Both the position numbers and the translations under genes were made by a program. The notes under the pieces were generated by a model, which did no database searches, had not been told where the DNA came from, and was given only the letters and a program-made list of their open reading frames with translations. A stretch of DNA of 64,000 nucleotides from Antitrichia curtipendula. Its lineage: Eukaryota > Streptophyta > Bryopsida > Hypnales > Leucodontaceae. This document shows, piece after piece, positions 24,490 to 36,700 of this stretch (within the stretch, counting starts at the first letter, position 1; each line of letters begins with the position of its first letter). The DNA lies in the NCBI GenBank assembly GCA_951230915.1, contig OX579640.1:12482981-12546980 (forward strand), written 5' to 3'.

Positions 24490-24975
24490 ACCCTACAGTT
24501 AACCTTAAGCTTAATTTTTTTCTTCTAATTTCCAACTTCGAAATATAACTCTAGATTTTTACTTCTAAATTTAACTCTGGATTTTTATTCCTAAATTAAC
24601 TTCCAAATTTCTACCCCTAAATTTAACTCTGGATTTTTTACTCCTAAACTTAACTCTAAATTTTTACTCCTAAACTTAATTCTAAATGTCTACTCTTACT
24701 TTTAACTCTAAATTTTTACTCCTAAATTTAACTCTAAATTTTTATTCCTACTTTTAACTCTAAATTTTTACTCCTAAACTTAATTCTAAATTTTTACTCC
24801 TAAACTTAACTCTAAATTTGTATTCCTACTTTTAATTCTAAATTTTTACTCCTAAATTTAACTCTAAATTTTTACTCCTAAATTTAACTCTAAATTTTTA
24901 CTCCTAAACTTAACTCTAAATTTTTACTCCTAAACTTAACTTTAAATTTTTATTCCTAAATTTAACTCTGGGTCA
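24490..24975 (+). repeat. Minisatellite, about 25-bp unit (CTAAATTTTTACTCCTAAA)
   Basis: Close to twenty head-to-tail units of TTTTTACTCCTAAACTTAA followed by CTCTAAA. The most regular stretch is 24640-24960, and units become more diverged to the left. Non-coding on both strands. Confidence 0.9.
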
Positions 24976-25699
24976 CTGTTCACTTGAACAGGCTAATTAA
25001 GAAAAAAAAAGAATCAATGCTAATAAGGAGAAACACCGAGTTTTGATTCAAGGACTTACCTCGTCACTACCGGTGTTGGAATTGCGCTCATCCGCCTCCG
25101 CGCGCCCATTTCCATACTCCATGGTGGTCCTTGGGTCGTGGGATTTTTTCCCCAAGTTTACCGCTTATGTTATAAAAATTGTAGATCCCGTGTAATCTAA
25201 CCTCTTTCTTTCCCTTCCTCCTTCTTTCCTTCTCCTTTTATTTCCCTTTCTCTCTTTCTACACTAACACTATTCTACCTAAGCTTTGATGGGTGTCTTAC
25301 AACTATAGATTCGAACCCCAAGAAGTTTTAATGTCCCTCTTAACCTCTTACACAACCTTGTCTTTGTGTCATCCTAATCCTACCCCCTAATGGTCACTAT
25401 GAATTCTCGAGATTTCCCTCCTAACACCTACTTTAGCTAACCCTAGGTTACTATTTATCATCTCTCTCACTATCTCTCCTATTTCATTCCATTTTCCCCT
25501 AATCCTCCTCCATTCTTGCTGGTCCGAATTGGTGTGGAGAGAGAGATAGTATGTGAGTTTTTTTTGTATGCAGGTTCTTGTTGATATCCCGGGACGTGCG
25601 GCTTCTCTTCTCCCCCCTTCCCTTGTTTTTTTCTTGTAATCAAGTTTCTTTCCAATTAAGCTTGACCCCTAGTTTTTAGACTTCTTTACCTAGACCAAA
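24976..25699. other. Element interior without a gene
   Basis: Pyrimidine-rich at 25200-25260 and 25440-25520. No open frame or RNA gene is seen. Confidence 0.4.
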
Positions 25700-25985
25700 T
25701 TAAGAGATCACACAAGGACCCCGACTCCCCAGCTCCCTGACCTCTTGGAACCCAACTCCCTGGACCAGCTTGGAACCCAGCTCCCTACCCCAGCTCGGAC
25801 CCCACTCCCTGCCCAGCTCGGAGCCCCGCCCGGTGACTGAGCACCCCAACCCCATGACTGAGCACCCCAATCCCGGTGACTGAGACCCCAAACCCCGGTG
25901 ATTGAGCCCCCAACCCCGATGACTGACTGAACCCCAACCCCGGTGACTGACTGAACCCCAACCCCGTGACTGAATGGGATCTGGT
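25700..25985 (+). repeat. C-rich minisatellite (CCCCAACCCCGGTGACTGA)
   Basis: The left half repeats a phrase like 'gaacccagctccct', and the right half repeats CCCCAACCCCGGTGACTGA six or seven times in 19-26-bp steps. One C-rich strand with almost no purine blocks stands out strongly from the AT-rich window. The Gly/Ser/Arg open frame on the minus strand is a by-product of the repeat. Confidence 0.85.
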
Positions 25986-26249
25986 TCTGGGTTTTCGGTT
26001 TCTAAAACTGGATTTTTTTTCTGGGGCTAACTAAGGAACTGGTTTTGCTAGACTAATGGAAACGGAATTTTTGCTAACCAAGGAAACGGAATTTTTGCTA
26101 ACTAAAGGGACTTGGATTTTTACTACATTAGGAAAAAGATTTAAAACACTGGGTAATTCGGAACTTGGCAACACTAAATATCTTGGAAGCTAAACTCTGG
26201 ACGTTTCCAAAAAGGTCTTGGAAACTACACTTTAGAACTAAGGCCTGAG

Positions 26250-26490
26250 GAGGTTCAACGCTTCGCCGTGGAGTTGGGTTTAACACCAACTCTAGGACTT
26301 GTATCACTCCGGGGTTTGAAGCTTTGCCGTCTGAACCGTTTTAACACAAACTATAGGACTTACGCTTGTTATTAGTTCGAAGCTTCGCCGTTCCGAGGGG
26401 GGGTCCACCCAACACGGGAGAAGTTAGAAGAAGGTGGACAAAAAACACTTAAAGAAAACACTCCACAAAGTCAAAGCTTCGCCGTCCCGG
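26250..26490 (+). repeat. Four spaced copies of an AAGCTTCGCCGT motif
   Basis: Copies at about 26257, 26318, 26379 and 26474 each follow a 'gttcaa' or 'gttcga' and are followed by GGAGTTGGG, CTGAACC, TTCCGAGGGGG or CCCGGAGGGGG. Spacing is 60-95 bp, with partial homology between them, such as 'taacacaaactataggact'. Two weaker relatives lie outside the element at 21060 and 21222. Role unknown. Confidence 0.6.
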
Positions 26491-27299
26491 AGGGGGACCA
26501 CTACAATGCCGATAAAAAAAGGACAAGGTTAGTTTCTAAATAGTATCCACAACACGCATAGAACTCAAGTAATCACAAGGGAGTTAGTAATAAGGCAACA
26601 CTCAAAGACTAAAGGCCCCCCAAAGCGACATCGCCAAGGTACGGTGGGGGGTTGCTCTAGGGTTAGTACAATGACAAAAGACTCTCAACAAACAAGTTAG
26701 TTCACAAGGATACACCAAAGATAGAAAGACTTCCAAATAACAACAAGAGTATACACAAACACACACAAAGTGTGTACAAGGCAAGGTAGAAGGACCCTCA
26801 AGGACCTTCAAAGCTCAAAATATAACAACAATAGGAGCAAAAAGTGCTCCAAAAACACCGTAGCGGTTTCTTGGCTAAAACGCCAAAAATCCCAACATAA
26901 GTTGGACCCACGGACCCAAAACAAGAATTGGGGGTGTTCAAGAGAGAAAAATGGGGACCTTAAATAGGTTTCCAAGGCCCCACCTTCCCCTCAAGAGCTC
27001 TAAAGTAACCTTATCAACTTGGATTTTCATCCTCATCTTCAAAGATTTTCATCCTAATCCCTAAAAAACTACTTTTACCTATCTACGCTGGACCAACCTC
27101 CTAACTTTTGGAGATTTACTCCAATCGTCAAACGGATTGCACCATTGGCTCCAGATCGCCGTGTTTAGTCTAGGACTCCCCTACCCCCTGTACCAAGGAC
27201 AAAAAACCATTGTAGGCTAATTTAGTTTAAAAAACTAAACCGTGGTAAAATCCTAGATATTGGGGGTCTCCTATTTTGAGAAATGTAAATAGCTTAGGG

Positions 27300-28236
27300 T
27301 CTCCGGTAGGTGTGAGGGAGTCAGAAAAGACTCTTGGTTGACTTTGTTCCGCCGTCGTATGGTCCCGGAATGCCGGTCAACGTGGCGGGGACCCCGCCAC
27401 GTGATTAATTCTCGAGGAATCTCGCCGGTTCGGGTACTTGCTGCTATCGGAATGTCGCGAAACTACACGGAGCGGATTATTAACATAAAACAAGCTAGTC
27501 TAATTTTTAGTGAGATTTTCTGGCAACCTGGGTAATTTCCATGAAATTCCCGTTGGAGGTTACCAGGGTTGACCACCCGCAAAAGGTTCTTCTGCAAGTC
27601 GGAAGATGACGGGTTTTTTCACAGGACCTCTCATGGGGTCACATGAAAGATTTGTAGGTGCGTTTCCTTACCTGGCACAATTGGTCAGTGGAGATGAATT
27701 GGCCATCTCCTTGAATTAGCGACGGTGCGGGAATCTTTTGCGGATAGAGGAATCTTGGCGAATCGATTTCGTCGTTGAACTTTTGGCATGGGATTTACCC
27801 TAGGACACCATCCTTGGGCTGTAGATTCCTCCACGGGCCCGGTCTTGCGTTAGTGGCTCCTACATGCTAACAATCGGGGTTTGGGGAATTCTAAACCCAA
27901 CTCTAGGACCCGACCTAGTGGCCTCGTTGTGGATCCCTCGGACTGACTTAGCCATGAATTGCCACATTCATGGTGGGATTTAGCCCTTTTGGGCCTATGT
28001 GACTTGAATCCTATAAATCCAACCGTTTCGTTCTTTCTACCTATTTTTGGGCCCGGTTTGGTGGGATTCTAAATCTAAACACAAATCTAGACCAAACACT
28101 ATAATGGGTATGTTACAACCCTATTTTGGTTCTACACTCTTTTTATGGCTTTTTGTATATTTTTCTTAACTTTAAATTGCAAATTTCCAAAAAAATAATT
28201 CTACAAGTCCCAAGTGACAAATTGGGAGCTCACACC
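27300..28236 (-). repeat. Right terminal inverted repeat (about 0.95 kb)
   Basis: Inverse homologue of 21844-22790. It is GC-richer than the left arm in 27330-27480 and contains its own small inverted pair, ACGTGGCGGGGACCCCGCCACGT, at about 27389 (cited in two parts: ACGTGGCGGGG and CCCCGCCACGT). Confidence 0.75.
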
Positions 28237-29429
28237 ATGTAGCAAGCTCAACTTCTATTAATAGTATTTATTTTTCTGTGATTTTGCATGGACAATTATT
28301 GCTTTTGTATATTCTTCCAAAATTGTTTTTGTTTGAAATGTATTTAATGTGAAAGTAATTGATATTACAAATATGTAGATATAATTTTCAACACAAGCAA
28401 GTCTCATTCTAAAAAATGTTTAACTTTATAACCTCTTGGTCTAATCTATTTGTACACTTATAATGATTTAAAACATTCAAATTACGGATTGTGGATTGTA
28501 GCCTTGTTTTTTAGCACTACTGAAATATATGAAATAGTATTTTGACATTCTTGAGTCTCAATTTATTGAAGAGTCTCAATTTAATGAACACTAATTATAA
28601 TCTAAATATAAAATGCATTAAAATGAGACTCTAACTTGTCTCATTTTAATGAATAAGGCCTTAAGTCCAAAAATTGGCAAAATTCCATCACTTTAAGCAG
28701 TGAGAAAAATTCCACGAAAGATTCAACCACAATAAATGATGGGGATTTTGAAGGCACGTTTGACCACCTTCTAGGTGAAGCAAATTCCAAGGTAAGACAC
28801 TAATTACTCCAATTGTTTTTCAATTTCTAAGATTAGCCATTTTAATACTTAGCCGAACTTCAAGTGCAAGTCAGAATGTCAAGATTAGATTTTTCTCAAA
28901 GTTTAGATAATGAATCTTGTAGAGTTTGCTTAGAAGTTTCCAAAATCGTATTACACTTACAAATCGGAGTTAAAAAGACAAAGATATTAGTGGATGAAGT
29001 TTAGGAATCATAGTAGATGAAAGTTAGCCAAATTCATCTAAAAAGAACAAGAATGGAAACTTAGATAGAGTTAGAAAACCAAAGGTCAAAAGTAAAATTA
29101 AGAGTTAGTTTTAAATTGTAGATTGATAGAAAATCGTAGATGAAGTTTGAAGCATTGATTAGCGGTCAAACTTCATCCACTCATAACTTCTTAATATGAA
29201 TTTCCAAATTCCACAAACTTTATGTTTTCAAGAATGGCATAAACTGAACTACCACTTAGGAAAGTTAATTCTAGACTATAGACCCTTTGGTAAATCATTT
29301 AAACTTTAGGCACTTAGAAAAGATTCATTGCTTGAAAAGCACAATGGACCGACGTTAGGCACTCATTAGGAGTTAAATTTGTTTTATAAGAACCTGATTG
29401 TGCATGTGTACTTACCAAGGGTGGGTAAA
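28237..29429. other. Intergenic DNA
   Basis: AT-rich, with no gene or RNA recognised. Confidence 0.4.
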
Positions 29430-30532
29430 TAAGCACTCACAACAACCGACTACTATAATGCAACTAGTATCTTATACAACTATCTTGTAATTGTAATCTT
29501 CTCTATTAGCACCAAATGTAACATAATTATTTTATGTCATTGTTTTACAACATTCATACATTGTTTTAGTGGCAAAATAGTCAATCTATAGTTGCAAAAA
29601 ATGACTAGGAAACAACTAGGAAAAGATTGCAACTATAAAATGACCATACTTAGTTACTTTCTACTTGTACACTAGTTGTTTCTTAGTCAATTTTTAGTCA
29701 TTTTCTGTAGTATTAAAAAATTCAATTTTTTTATTGATTTGGTCGCATTCATTTGGTTCATTTTTTTTATTGATTTGGAGAGTAATTTTTTGATTTAGAC
29801 ATAAAGCAATAGAAAAGTGAACCAAATCTATGCAACCAAATCAACTAAAAAATTGGATTTTCTAGTACTTGAAGCTAGTCATTTCCTAATCACTCTTAAG
29901 TTGTACACTAGTTGTTTCTGAATCGTTTTCTAATTGTTTCTTAGTTGCTTCCAAAGTTCATTTTCATTTGTTTTATATCAATTGTCCCATATCAATTGTA
30001 AAAAATACCATTAGGTTAGACATATAACTGATATAAGACTTGTAAGTTGTTGTAGTCTTATGCAACGAATTTTGTTGATAGAATTTTGAGACTTCTACAA
30101 TTTATAGATTTCTGTAGAGTATAGATTTCTCCAATCTATGGAAGTCAAAAAACATTTAAAATCCGAGAATTTTTTGAATATATGAAATTTTAAGGTATCC
30201 TATACCAATGAAATCTATTAAATATCAATATTTGAATTTTTGAAATCTAGAAAGAAAGTAGATTTGAAATTCAAAAATCTAGACAAAGGGAGATATGAAA
30301 TTTTTAAATCTACAAATCATTGAGATTAATATTTTTAAATCTACAAGTCGCAAATGAATCATACATGAGGCGTAACTTTTGCAATTGCTACACCTTTTTC
30401 TAGATTTTTAGGGTGTCCACTGCAATTACAAGTCTCCAAATTATTACCAGTCGCAAATTAGTTGCAAGTATCCTATGCAACTGATAAACTAGTTGCATAG
30501 TTTATTGCAAAACCCCTCATTTTCTTCTACTG
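29430..30532 (-). mobile_element. CACTA-like element with GCAACT-rich ends, inverse orientation
   Basis: The right boundary is TTTTCTTCTACTG, the inverse of CAGTAGAAGAAAA, close to the CACTAGAAGAAAA start of the copy in the P450 intron. The segment 29860-30532 is the inverse of 35975-36725. Shared features are repeated AGTTGC/GCAACT words, the phrase 'gggtgtccactgcaatta', and 'acaactagtgtac'. The part from 29430 (CACTCACAACAACCG) to about 29715 may be a separate small relative. No ORF is present. Confidence 0.55.
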
Positions 30533-32100
30533 TATTGCTTAGTATCCAACTTCCTGATTGCATCTATTTGCACAACTTCTCTCATGTTTTGGCTTTAGCT
30601 CATCCTTCTCAAGTTGCCAAGAATGCTAGGGTGACTAGGTCAGGAAAGAAATGAAAATTTGTAGACATGTTGTTTGAACACGGTATTTTGAGAGCATTTG
30701 GAATCAAAGCAAGCTTAATTTGATTGTGGTGCATAGTTTATGATTAAGGGTTGAATTTACTTTCTTACTTACTAAAGGTCTTTTATAATGTTTCATTAAT
30801 TTTAGAGAGCATCTCCACTAGTATACATGGAGGTAGTTGTAGATAGGCTTGAGGTAAGCTCAGATGCTCTACTAGATGAAATCAACACAGATTAGAACTT
30901 CCCTTCTCTAAAATTGTGTTGTACTTTGGTTGATTTTAATGAGTTGATTCATCTTTTTAGTAGACAGTTCTCCATGGATTTTTGGACTGTATCCTCTAAG
31001 TAACATCTAACTATGTAGTAGGTGATAGAATCCTATGCCTTCACTATAGTACGTGGAAGTCCATAGTTTAAATTTGTAGATGTAGACTCTATTGATGTAC
31101 TTTGCTTGGATTACATAGAACCATAAATTTTCCTAAACTAATCAATTTCGGTAATGATATACAATATTCATGACTATTTGATTTGAATTATTTACATTAT
31201 TGATGTTTGATGATTGAATTATATATAAACATGTTTATTGTAGCTTACATTAATATGTTTGTCCATTCAAAATTTAATTGATGTGAGTCATATTGATTCT
31301 CCTACAAAGTCTATGAGATATTGTCAGCTAGATGACAATGACTAGCCACCTAAGCATTGACTTTCAAGACGAGACAGAATATTTGCAATACATGCTTTGC
31401 TTGTCAATGGAGAAGCATGGGTATTTGAAGATGATATTTGGATAAACAATAAATTGAATTTGGTGGCGGCTATTGCGAGTTTATAGCTTTAGTTAATTCA
31501 AATAATTTCTCTCAGATGTATATTTTATTCTATAGGTTGGTGCAGGTTGATGCCCATTATTAGATCTATATTCTCTTGTGACTTGATAAAACTATAGCAA
31601 GAATTTGTTCATGGCTATAATGTGAGTGCTTGTGTGTTTTATATCTCTATTTCGTAAGAACAAGGTTAGCTTGAGGAATTGAAGTATTTTAGTCATTCCA
31701 AACTTTTAAGATTAAACACCGTATTGGTAGGAACTTTACCAATTACAATTTTACATTCTTATTATTGATTTTTGACTGTAAAATCTAATAATAATAAAAA
31801 GAAAAAAGAAATTCTTATGAGACTAAAGTGGCAAATTAGGGGCTTACAATGCACTCATACACACACTCTACGAGTGAATAGTTGGTAAGAATGGCATGTA
31901 TACACACAATCTCAAACATAATAGCCTTAAATCAATTTTAAATACACTTGTAATCAACCTTTTGAAAGACTAATAGTTTCTATATGATGTTTAAGATAGT
32001 CTAAAGTCTCTTTTCAATTGCTTCCAAACCAAAATCCATCAAAAAGCTAGTAAGACAATTTTAGTAATAGGAAGCATGCCTAGATGCATATTCAAAACTT
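30533..32100. other. Intergenic DNA
   Basis: No supported gene. Broken frames around 31280-31480 are too short to identify. Confidence 0.4.
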
Positions 32101-32104
32101 TTTA

Positions 32105-32540
32105 GGTGCAACATATTTATCAAATTAGCACTCGGTGTAAGAGTTGGTGTCTTAGTGATAGCAAAGTTTAAATCTAGTACTAAGGTGTTCCTACGTTCAT
32201 TTGATAAGATCCTCTCTAATCCACTCTTAACACCGTCAATCTTTTAAGCATAATATATTTACCAATTTAGCATTTGGTGTTAGGGTTGGTGATAGCAAAG
32301 CTTGAATCCAATACAAAGTGTTACTAAATTCATTAGATAAGATCCTCTCTAATTCAAGTGAGAGCATACCTAAGTTGTATATTTTTCCAAAAGTGTCTTT
32401 GCTCTATACAATTGTCATGGAAAAAATGAACCTTGAAAAGCTGAAACTAATAGGTGGCTTGTATACCCATAAAAGCATTGTCACTCAAATCCATCCTCAA
32501 CCCAACAGAATGAAATACTTCCATATAAGGTAAACCAGCC
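32105..32540 (+). repeat. Imperfect tandem duplication at the 5' edge of the P450 unit
   Basis: The phrase running from 'atatttaccaatttagca' through 'gataagatcctctctaat' occurs twice, starting near 32108 and 32263. The second unit continues into a block with a frame reading VMEKMNLEKLKLIGG at about 32416. The same block recurs at 45880-46110 upstream of the ghost unit. The frame vaguely resembles a Copia gag segment, but it is too short and broken for a call. Confidence 0.55.
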
Positions 32541-33479
32541 CATAGTGGTCAAAATAAGGAGCTTGACATCATGTGGTTACTGAAATTTTTTAATTTTTTT
32601 CCGACAATAGTACAAGTGCAAGAAACATTGAGAGCAATTAAAATGATCTTCTTCTGACAAAATGTGAATTTGTTATGAATTTTTGAAGTGTTCAATGCAT
32701 TTTTGCCCATACGAGTTTGTAGACTACCTTTTATCCAACAAAATCTGAATCCATCATGCTCATTTGGCTCACCTAAAGCAGTCAAAATCTTTTCTAACAT
32801 GGAAAGCCTTAAAAGTCAATTCTCACAATGAATTCTCACTGAAAAATTAGAAGCTCCTAATGAAGTCAGTAACTACTTCATTACTGTCATGTAAGGCATG
32901 CAGTGAAGGCAAAATCTGAAAAAACTGAAAAAACCATGATGGGGTCATGAGGTAGGTGTCCACTATGGGTCATTTGACCACAATGGGTTGGTTTATCTTA
33001 TATTGACTCTAAACCAAAAGGGGGTGATTCATTGCATTTTCAAAAGCTGCACATACAATGAACGTCCAAAGGGGGCAATCATTGCATTCTCAAAAGCGAC
33101 ACATACAATGAACCTGAGGAAGTTGCATAGCTCTGTCCTCGATCAACAGGGCCTCATTCTCGGTCGAGTACAGTGCCTATCCGTTATACGAATTCCAGAT
33201 CGATTCAGAGAATCCTCAACTGCAGGTGGGCGTCATCATCTCTGCAGTGACGATTGACGAAGCTGAGTGAATGATGAGCCATACAGCTGGATCAGCCCAT
33301 GCAAGATAAAATGTCCAACTTTTCCGTACAAGCTGATGATACATCAACCCAGGCAGGGACTCTCAGGACGTCAGGCTGACTGATGAATGGAGCCTGTAGA
33401 AGCTATTGATCATCCTTTCAAGCCAAAACAGCTCAAAGTTGTCGTGTAAGATTGAAATGAAATGAGCAGTTAAATGACC

Positions 33480-33600
33480 CCCCCATGACATCACACAACC
33501 CATTCTGATAACACTGACATCATCGTACATCATTCACAACTCGACATCTCAAAGAAACTTGTGCACTACCCACTCAAAAGAGTCAGGCCACCAGTACTGA
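33480..33600 (+). promoter_or_regulatory. Upstream block conserved in all three P450 units
   Basis: The block runs from 'catgacatcacacaaccca' to 'cactacccactcaaaagag', 110-230 bp before the start codon. It recurs at 48860-48970 (ghost unit) and 54695-54815 (second paralogue). It is the most conserved non-coding sequence of the array, so it is a candidate promoter. Recent common descent alone could also explain it. Confidence 0.4.
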
Positions 33601-33710
33601 CAATAAAAGAAAGCGTTTTCTAGGACAACTTCCAGGAGCGCCATTTTACGGAGCACAAAACTTGCTACTGTAGGTGCGGATCAGTCCCACCACTTGCAAT
33701 TTGTTGAAAC

Positions 33711-36700
33711 ATGGATGCGTGGACACAAGCTTCTCCGTATGAGCTCTTCTTTGCACTGGCAGCTGCAGCTTTTGCTACGTTTTTGCTGCTTTACTACTAT
33801 GCTGAAGCCAGGAGGCGGAAGCACTTGCCCCCCGGACCCTGGCCATGGCCAGTCGTCGGAAACTTTCCTGCTTTGGGTGACATGCCTCACAGATCACTGG
33901 AGAAACTGGCTGCCAAGTATGGAGGTCTCATGTATCTCCGCTTGGGTACGACTCTCTCTTCCTGCAGTCTCTTGAATTCTTCGAGTACAAACATTTGATC
34001 CACCGTGTGAATTAAAGAATGAACCTCATGTTTGTACGTTAGAATCACAGGAGATCATGGTGTTGAGATTTCAGTGAAATTGATGGGATGCTAGATTTAA
34101 ACCTCAAAGCTTTACCATGCTAGTCGTAGTTCTCAGAGCTCTTGGCACTTGAATGTCGTAAGTTTTGGATTACAGACCATGCCATTCAACAAGTATGAGC
34201 ACAGCAGATTCTCTAAGTACAGTACATGATTGAATTAGAGAACGTGCCTCTGTTTTGCTAAAAATCAGAACATGAATAGCCTTGTATGCATGGCGGCATA
34301 CAAAATTAAGTGATGAAGAGAATAGAGGAAGAATCTACTGAATTGGTCCGATCAGGTATCATACTTAAGGATTTATATTAAATACAGATTATGCTTTGTA
34401 GCATCCTAGTTTGACTATGTAGCAAATTGATCAGGGTCCAAGCCCTGCATCGTAATATCCACGGCTGCCGTTGCCAAGGAGTTTTACAAAACCAACGACG
34501 CCAACTTCGGCTCACGGCCCAAGCGACTGGCCTGGACCGTCTGGCACAACGGCGACGATAATTACCGAGTACTCACCCTCACTTCCGACCTGCCCTACTG
34601 GCGTCGCCTGCGGAGGTTCTTCAACGCCGAGCTCTTCTCTCCGAAGCGCCATGCCTCCCAGAGAGAAATTCGGGCCGAGGAGATCCTACACATGATGAAA
34701 CTGTTGGTGCAGGACTGCAAGAAAGGGGACCCGGTGGACATCAAGGCCTGGCTCTATGGGGTCACGTCCAACACAATGACGCGCATCATTAATGGCAAGA
34801 GGTACGAACACCATCATCGTTGATAAGAAGTCTGACAAACCATTTTTGGAGAAGTTGGGAAATGTGAGAATTGTAAAATTTATCTTCACACTCATACCGA
34901 AAATAGCTTCATCTTGAAAATGATCTCCAAATCTTCAAGCTATATAGGAGTTAGTTTCTAAATTCCAATTATTTTAAGACCGAGAGAATTATACCAAAAA
35001 AGTCATGCATGTCAAATCTCGTCCGCAAAGGTGTGATTGCTTCAAATTTTTTGGAAACTGTCTGTCTCCACAGCTAGCTAGTCCGTGTGACCGTGCATGA
35101 CAGAGTTCGGCTGCTTCTGATCCTATTTTCATTTTCTCTAGTATCATGTATCATAAATGCAGATTCTACAGATCGTCCGAAGAGGGGGCTGAGAAGCAAA
35201 GAGAAGACTTGGTGAAGATGAACAACAGTCTCTTCGATATCGTGGGTGCGGTGATTATCAGTGATTACGTGCCCTACTTGAGGTTCGTCAACCGACTGCA
35301 AGGACACGCCGCCAAGTTTGCCAAGGTGCGAGACTTTGCTGCAAACCTCACAGAGAAGATTTTCGATCTGGAGGGTCACCGACAACGCTTGAAAGAACGC
35401 AGAGACGATTCCAGCTATGTCCCGGATTTCGAAGATGTGCTGCTGGAGACTCCGTTGGAGGATGGAGAGTATCTTCCTGACAAAGACATGCTCAAGGTAT
35501 TGCAGGTAAGTATCGACGTTTCCTGCTTCCAGACCGATTAACTTATGCTTTTTTGGATGCAAACTATCGGTGAGGTAACTACACCTAATTGCTTCCGAAC
35601 ACGCAATTATTGAGCAATGTTCCTATTCTTAAACTGCTCAATTTTTGGTTAAATTTTGTTGTTGGTTTAAAGTGTACACCAATGATCCCTAAACTAGCTA
35701 AAATTAGCTGATTTTCTACCCAAATTTTTTTTGCGCTACTAGTACATTGTAAAAAAGGATATTTAATGGTGACATTTTAGCCCAAACTACAACAAACAAT
35801 AGAATTTTATAGCTAATTTTCAACTTTCTCCACATTGGATTAGCATCTATTGAGTCAATTTTGTACTATAGTACTCCCAATAATCCTTCATAACTTGCAA
35901 AATCCTTTCTTTTCTATGGTTTTTTTATACTACTCACTTTCAAGGTAGCCAAAGTTGAGCATATTGTACTAAATCACTAGAAGAAAATGAGGGGTTTTGC
36001 GACTACAGTACTACACTATGCAATTGGTTTTTCAGTTGCATAGGACACTTGCAAATGGTTTGTGTCTAGTGATAATTTGGAGACCTGTAGTTGCAATGGA
36101 CACCCTAAAATCTAGGAAAAAGGTGCAACAATTGCAAAAGTCACGCCTCGTGTGTAACTTGTTTGCGACTAGTAGATTTGTAGATTTTAAAATATTAATC
36201 TCAACGATTTGTAGATTTCAAAATTTCATATCAACCTTCTTTTTGGATTTTAGAATTTTAGAACTATCTTTTTTCTATATTTTTGAATTTTAGATCTACT
36301 TTTTTTTAGATTTCAAAATTTCAGATCTATTTTCTTTCTAGATTTCAAAAATTCAAATATTGATATTTTATGTTTCATTGGTTTAGGATACCTTAGAATT
36401 TCATACATTTTTAAATTTCTTAGATTCTAAGTATTTTTTTATTTCTATGGATTATAGAAATCTACAAATCATAGAATTATAGAAATTATAGAAGTCTCAA
36501 AATTTTATCAACAAAACTCATTGTATAAGACTACAGCTTATAGGTCTTATATGTCCAACCTAATGGTACTCTTTATAATAGATAAAGGACAATTTGGATA
36601 TAAGACAAATAGGAATGAATTTTGGAAGCAACTAGGAAACAACAAGAAATCAACTAGGAAACAATTAGAAACCAACTAAGAAACAACTAGTGTATGACTT

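Larger units (their letters stand above)
21844..28236. mobile_element. 6.4-kb element with about 0.95-kb terminal inverted repeats
   Basis: GGTGTGAGCTCCCAATTTGT at 21844 is matched in inverse at 28217-28236. Homology continues inward for almost 1 kb: the segment 21844-22790 corresponds, reversed, to 27300-28236. Matching checkpoints are ATTCGCCAAGATTC (22325 versus complement at 27751), CACTAAAAATTAG (22576/27503), TTGACCGGCAT (22697/27372) and AAGAGTCTTTTC (22752/27326). The interior holds a broken transposon-type gene, two minisatellites and a recurrent motif. I found no clear target duplication. Very long TIRs suggest a MULE or foldback type, but an inverted segmental duplication is also possible. 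Confidence 0.75.

Noticed and set aside
24490..24975. Minisatellite as a possible CRISPR or centromeric array
   Set aside because: There are no spacers, the unit is short and the array is under 0.5 kb; an ordinary minisatellite explains it.
25700..25891. Gly/Ser/Arg-rich minus-strand frame
   Set aside because: It is the translation of the C-rich minisatellite and has no independent support.
32318..32533. Possible Copia gag fragment (NLEKLKLIGG)
   Set aside because: Similarity is too short; the stretch is better described as part of the duplicated P450 unit edge.
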